Shown: positions 54,603 to 55,984 of the stretch, piece by piece
Numbering within the stretch: the stretch's first letter is position 1
Layout of the letters: each line of letters begins with the position of its first letter
From: Acidobacteriota bacterium
GTDB lineage: Bacteria; Acidobacteriota; Terriglobia; Terriglobales; SCQP01
NCBI GenBank assembly: GCA_021818955.1
Contig: JAKASR010000024.1
Span: 1-55,984 of the forward strand
Direction of reading: 5' to 3'
DNA length: 55,984 nt
Notes under the pieces: model-generated
The model's database searches: none
What the model saw: the letters and a program-made list of their open reading frames with translations, nothing else
What the model was told of the DNA's origin: nothing
Translations under genes and position numbers: made by a program

Positions 54603-55778
54603 GTGGCGGATCCGCTTGCTTATCTCGATCAGCAACTGCGGCAGCTTGAATCCCAGGGGTTGCGTACCCGCTTGCGCGTGCTCGATGGCGAGCAATTGCC
54701 GGTGGCTGTCTTCGATGGCCGCCGGGTGATCAATCTCAGCTCCAATAATTATCTCGGCCTGGCCACGCATCCGGCGCTGCGCGCCGCCGCGGAAAAAGCG
54801 GTGCGCACCTTGGGCGTGGGCTCGGGCGCCGTGCGCACCATCACCGGCACCATGCGCTCCCATGTCGAGTTGGAAACGCGCATTGCCCGTTTCAAGCAAA
54901 CCGAGGCGGCGATTGTCTTTCAGAGCGGCTTTACCGCCAATGCCGGCGTGGTCGCGGCGGTGCTCGGCCGCGAAGACACCATCATCAGCGACGAACTGAA
55001 CCACGCCAGCATCATTGATGGCGCGCGCCTGTCGCGCGCCGCCATTAAGGTCTTTCCCCATCGGGATGTCGCCGCCGCCGATCGCTTGCTCGCCGAAGTC
55101 ACCAGCGGGCATAAACTGCTGATCACCGATGGCGTCTTCAGCATGGACGGCGATATCGCGCCGCTGCCCGCGCTCTGCGAACTGGCCGAGCGGCATGGCG
55201 CCATTATGATGGTGGACGATGCCCACGCCTCCGGCGTGCTCGGCCGTAACGGGCGCGGGACGGTGGATCATTTTGGCTTGCACGGCCGGGTGCATATCCA
55301 GGTCGGCACGCTGTCGAAAGCCATCGGCGCGCTGGGCGGCTATATCGCCGGCTCCCAATCGCTGATCGAATGGCTGCAATTGCGCGGCCGTCCCTTCCTG
55401 TTTTCCACCTCGCATCCGCCCGCGGTTACGGCCGCTTGTCTGGCCGCCTTTGACGTTTTGGAAAACGAACCCGAGCGCATCGAGCGCCTGTGGTCCAATA
55501 CCCGCCGCTTCAAACTGGGCCTCCAGGCCGCCGGCTTTAATATCGGCGCCAGCGAAACCCCCATCACCCCCGTCATGGTCGGCGAAGGCCGCCGCGCGAT
55601 GGAGTTTTCCCGGGCCTTGTTCGACGCCGGCGTGCTCGCAACCGGTATCGCCTTTCCCACCGTCCCCGAGGGCAAAGCCCGGCTGCGCACCATTGTCACC
55701 GCTACCCATACCGACGACGATCTGGACAAGGCTCTCGAAATCTTTCAGCGTGTTGGCAAAGCCCAGGGCATCCTCTAG
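54603..55778 (+). CDS. kbl: Glycine C-acetyltransferase (2-amino-3-ketobutyrate CoA ligase)
   Basis: 391 residues, alpha-oxoamine synthase family. PLP lysine K239 (GTLSKAIGALGG), aspartate D205 (MMVDDAHASG). Cleaves 2-amino-3-ketobutyrate with CoA into glycine and acetyl-CoA. GTG 54603 is preferred: AAGGAG lies nine bases upstream, and it abuts the alternative ATG at 54594, leaving no room there. 44 bases after tdh; an operon. Confidence 0.93.
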   Translation: MADPLAYLDQQLRQLESQGLRTRLRVLDGEQLPVAVFDGRRVINLSSNNYLGLATHPALRAAAEKAVRTLGVGSGAVRTITGTMRSHVELETRIARFKQTEAAIVFQSGFTANAGVVAAVLGREDTIISDELNHASIIDGARLSRAAIKVFPHRDVAAADRLLAEVTSGHKLLITDGVFSMDGDIAPLPALCELAERHGAIMMVDDAHASGVLGRNGRGTVDHFGLHGRVHIQVGTLSKAIGALGGYIAGSQSLIEWLQLRGRPFLFSTSHPPAVTAACLAAFDVLENEPERIERLWSNTRRFKLGLQAAGFNIGASETPITPVMVGEGRRAMEFSRALFDAGVLATGIAFPTVPEGKARLRTIVTATHTDDDLDKALEIFQRVGKAQGIL

Positions 55779-55913
55779 CACTCGGGCTTTCTGTCACTTT
55801 ATCGGCTTCTGGGCAATCCAATAAAGTTGGCTCATGGCATGATGAGTCTTGGATGAGCCTTGAGAGGCGCCATCGGTTCGGAGTTGCGGGATCATCTCCG
55901 AAGCACAATTGAA

Positions 55914-55984
55914 ATGCACAGTCACGTCAGCATCGCCTATGCCTTCCTGGCCGGCATATTATCCTTCCTGTCTCCCTGCGTGCT
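55914..55984 (+). CDS. CcdA/DsbD-like cytochrome c biogenesis protein, partial
   Basis: Only the first 23 codons are in the window (MHSHVSIAYAFLAGILSFLSPCVL). The FLAGILSFLSPCVL segment with its cysteine is the start of the CcdA/DsbD transmembrane thiol carrier family. Confidence 0.72.
   Translation, partial: MHSHVSIAYAFLAGILSFLSPCV

Overview
The window is GC-rich bacterial chromosome, densely coded on both strands. No marker gene fixes the taxon. The mix (Rrf2-controlled SUF operon with SufU and a DUF59 protein, 13-gene complex I operon with fused NuoCD, DUF4337 and DUF72 proteins, a Gly/Ser/Thr-rich propeller lipoprotein, a double-domain KaiC-like ATPase) resembles Acidobacteriota; that is an inference.

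Layout. 1-2000: GMC oxidoreductase. 2146-8685 (minus): rrf2-type regulator and the Fe-S assembly operon sufB-C-D-S-U-DUF59, with a palindrome upstream of sufB. 9007-10518 (minus): DUF4337 and DUF72 proteins and tRNA-Leu(CAA). 10630-11696: debris of an integrated element (integrase C-terminus) and a PIN-domain toxin-antitoxin pair. 11818-16471 (minus): glgC, a fatty acid desaturase, and a two-gene winged-helix/KaiC unit. 16472-20182: radical SAM gene, RRM RNA-binding protein, small proteins, a flavodomain-only reductase and long repeat-filled gaps. 20291-29783: metE, uracil-DNA glycosylase, small redox and stress proteins (AhpD-like, glutaredoxin-like, cupin, hemerythrin), a PAS-LuxR regulator and a ferredoxin-reductase-like flavoprotein. 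29997-31046: amidohydrolase. 31493-46156 (plus): complete nuoA-N, nearly every junction overlapping or within a few bases. 46401-55778: glycosyltransferase, NCS1 permease convergent with uxaC, membrane protein, lipoprotein, and tdh-kbl for threonine breakdown to glycine. The right edge cuts a CcdA/DsbD-like gene.

The most striking element is not a gene. At least 18 intergenic loci carry pieces of one modular repeat family made of up to five hairpin modules, here labelled A (GTTAACGGCCGAGTCGG core), B (AATTTC/GAAATT hairpin), C (GCGCGGG/CCCGCGC), E (GCAATTCC/GGAATTGC) and D (GTCCGG/CCGGAC plus a terminal AAGCGGC/GCCGCTT hairpin). Every copy lies in the same orientation whatever the strand of its neighbours, none lies inside the suf or nuo operons, and read on the minus strand module D looks like an intrinsic terminator just after seven minus-strand genes. 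One copy supplies the last codons and stop of the radical SAM gene. Other points of interest are a mini-ORF bridging nuoG and nuoH with ATGA overlaps at both ends, a cluster of five GTGACAATTG-like boxes, and a leader ORF in front of a cupin gene.
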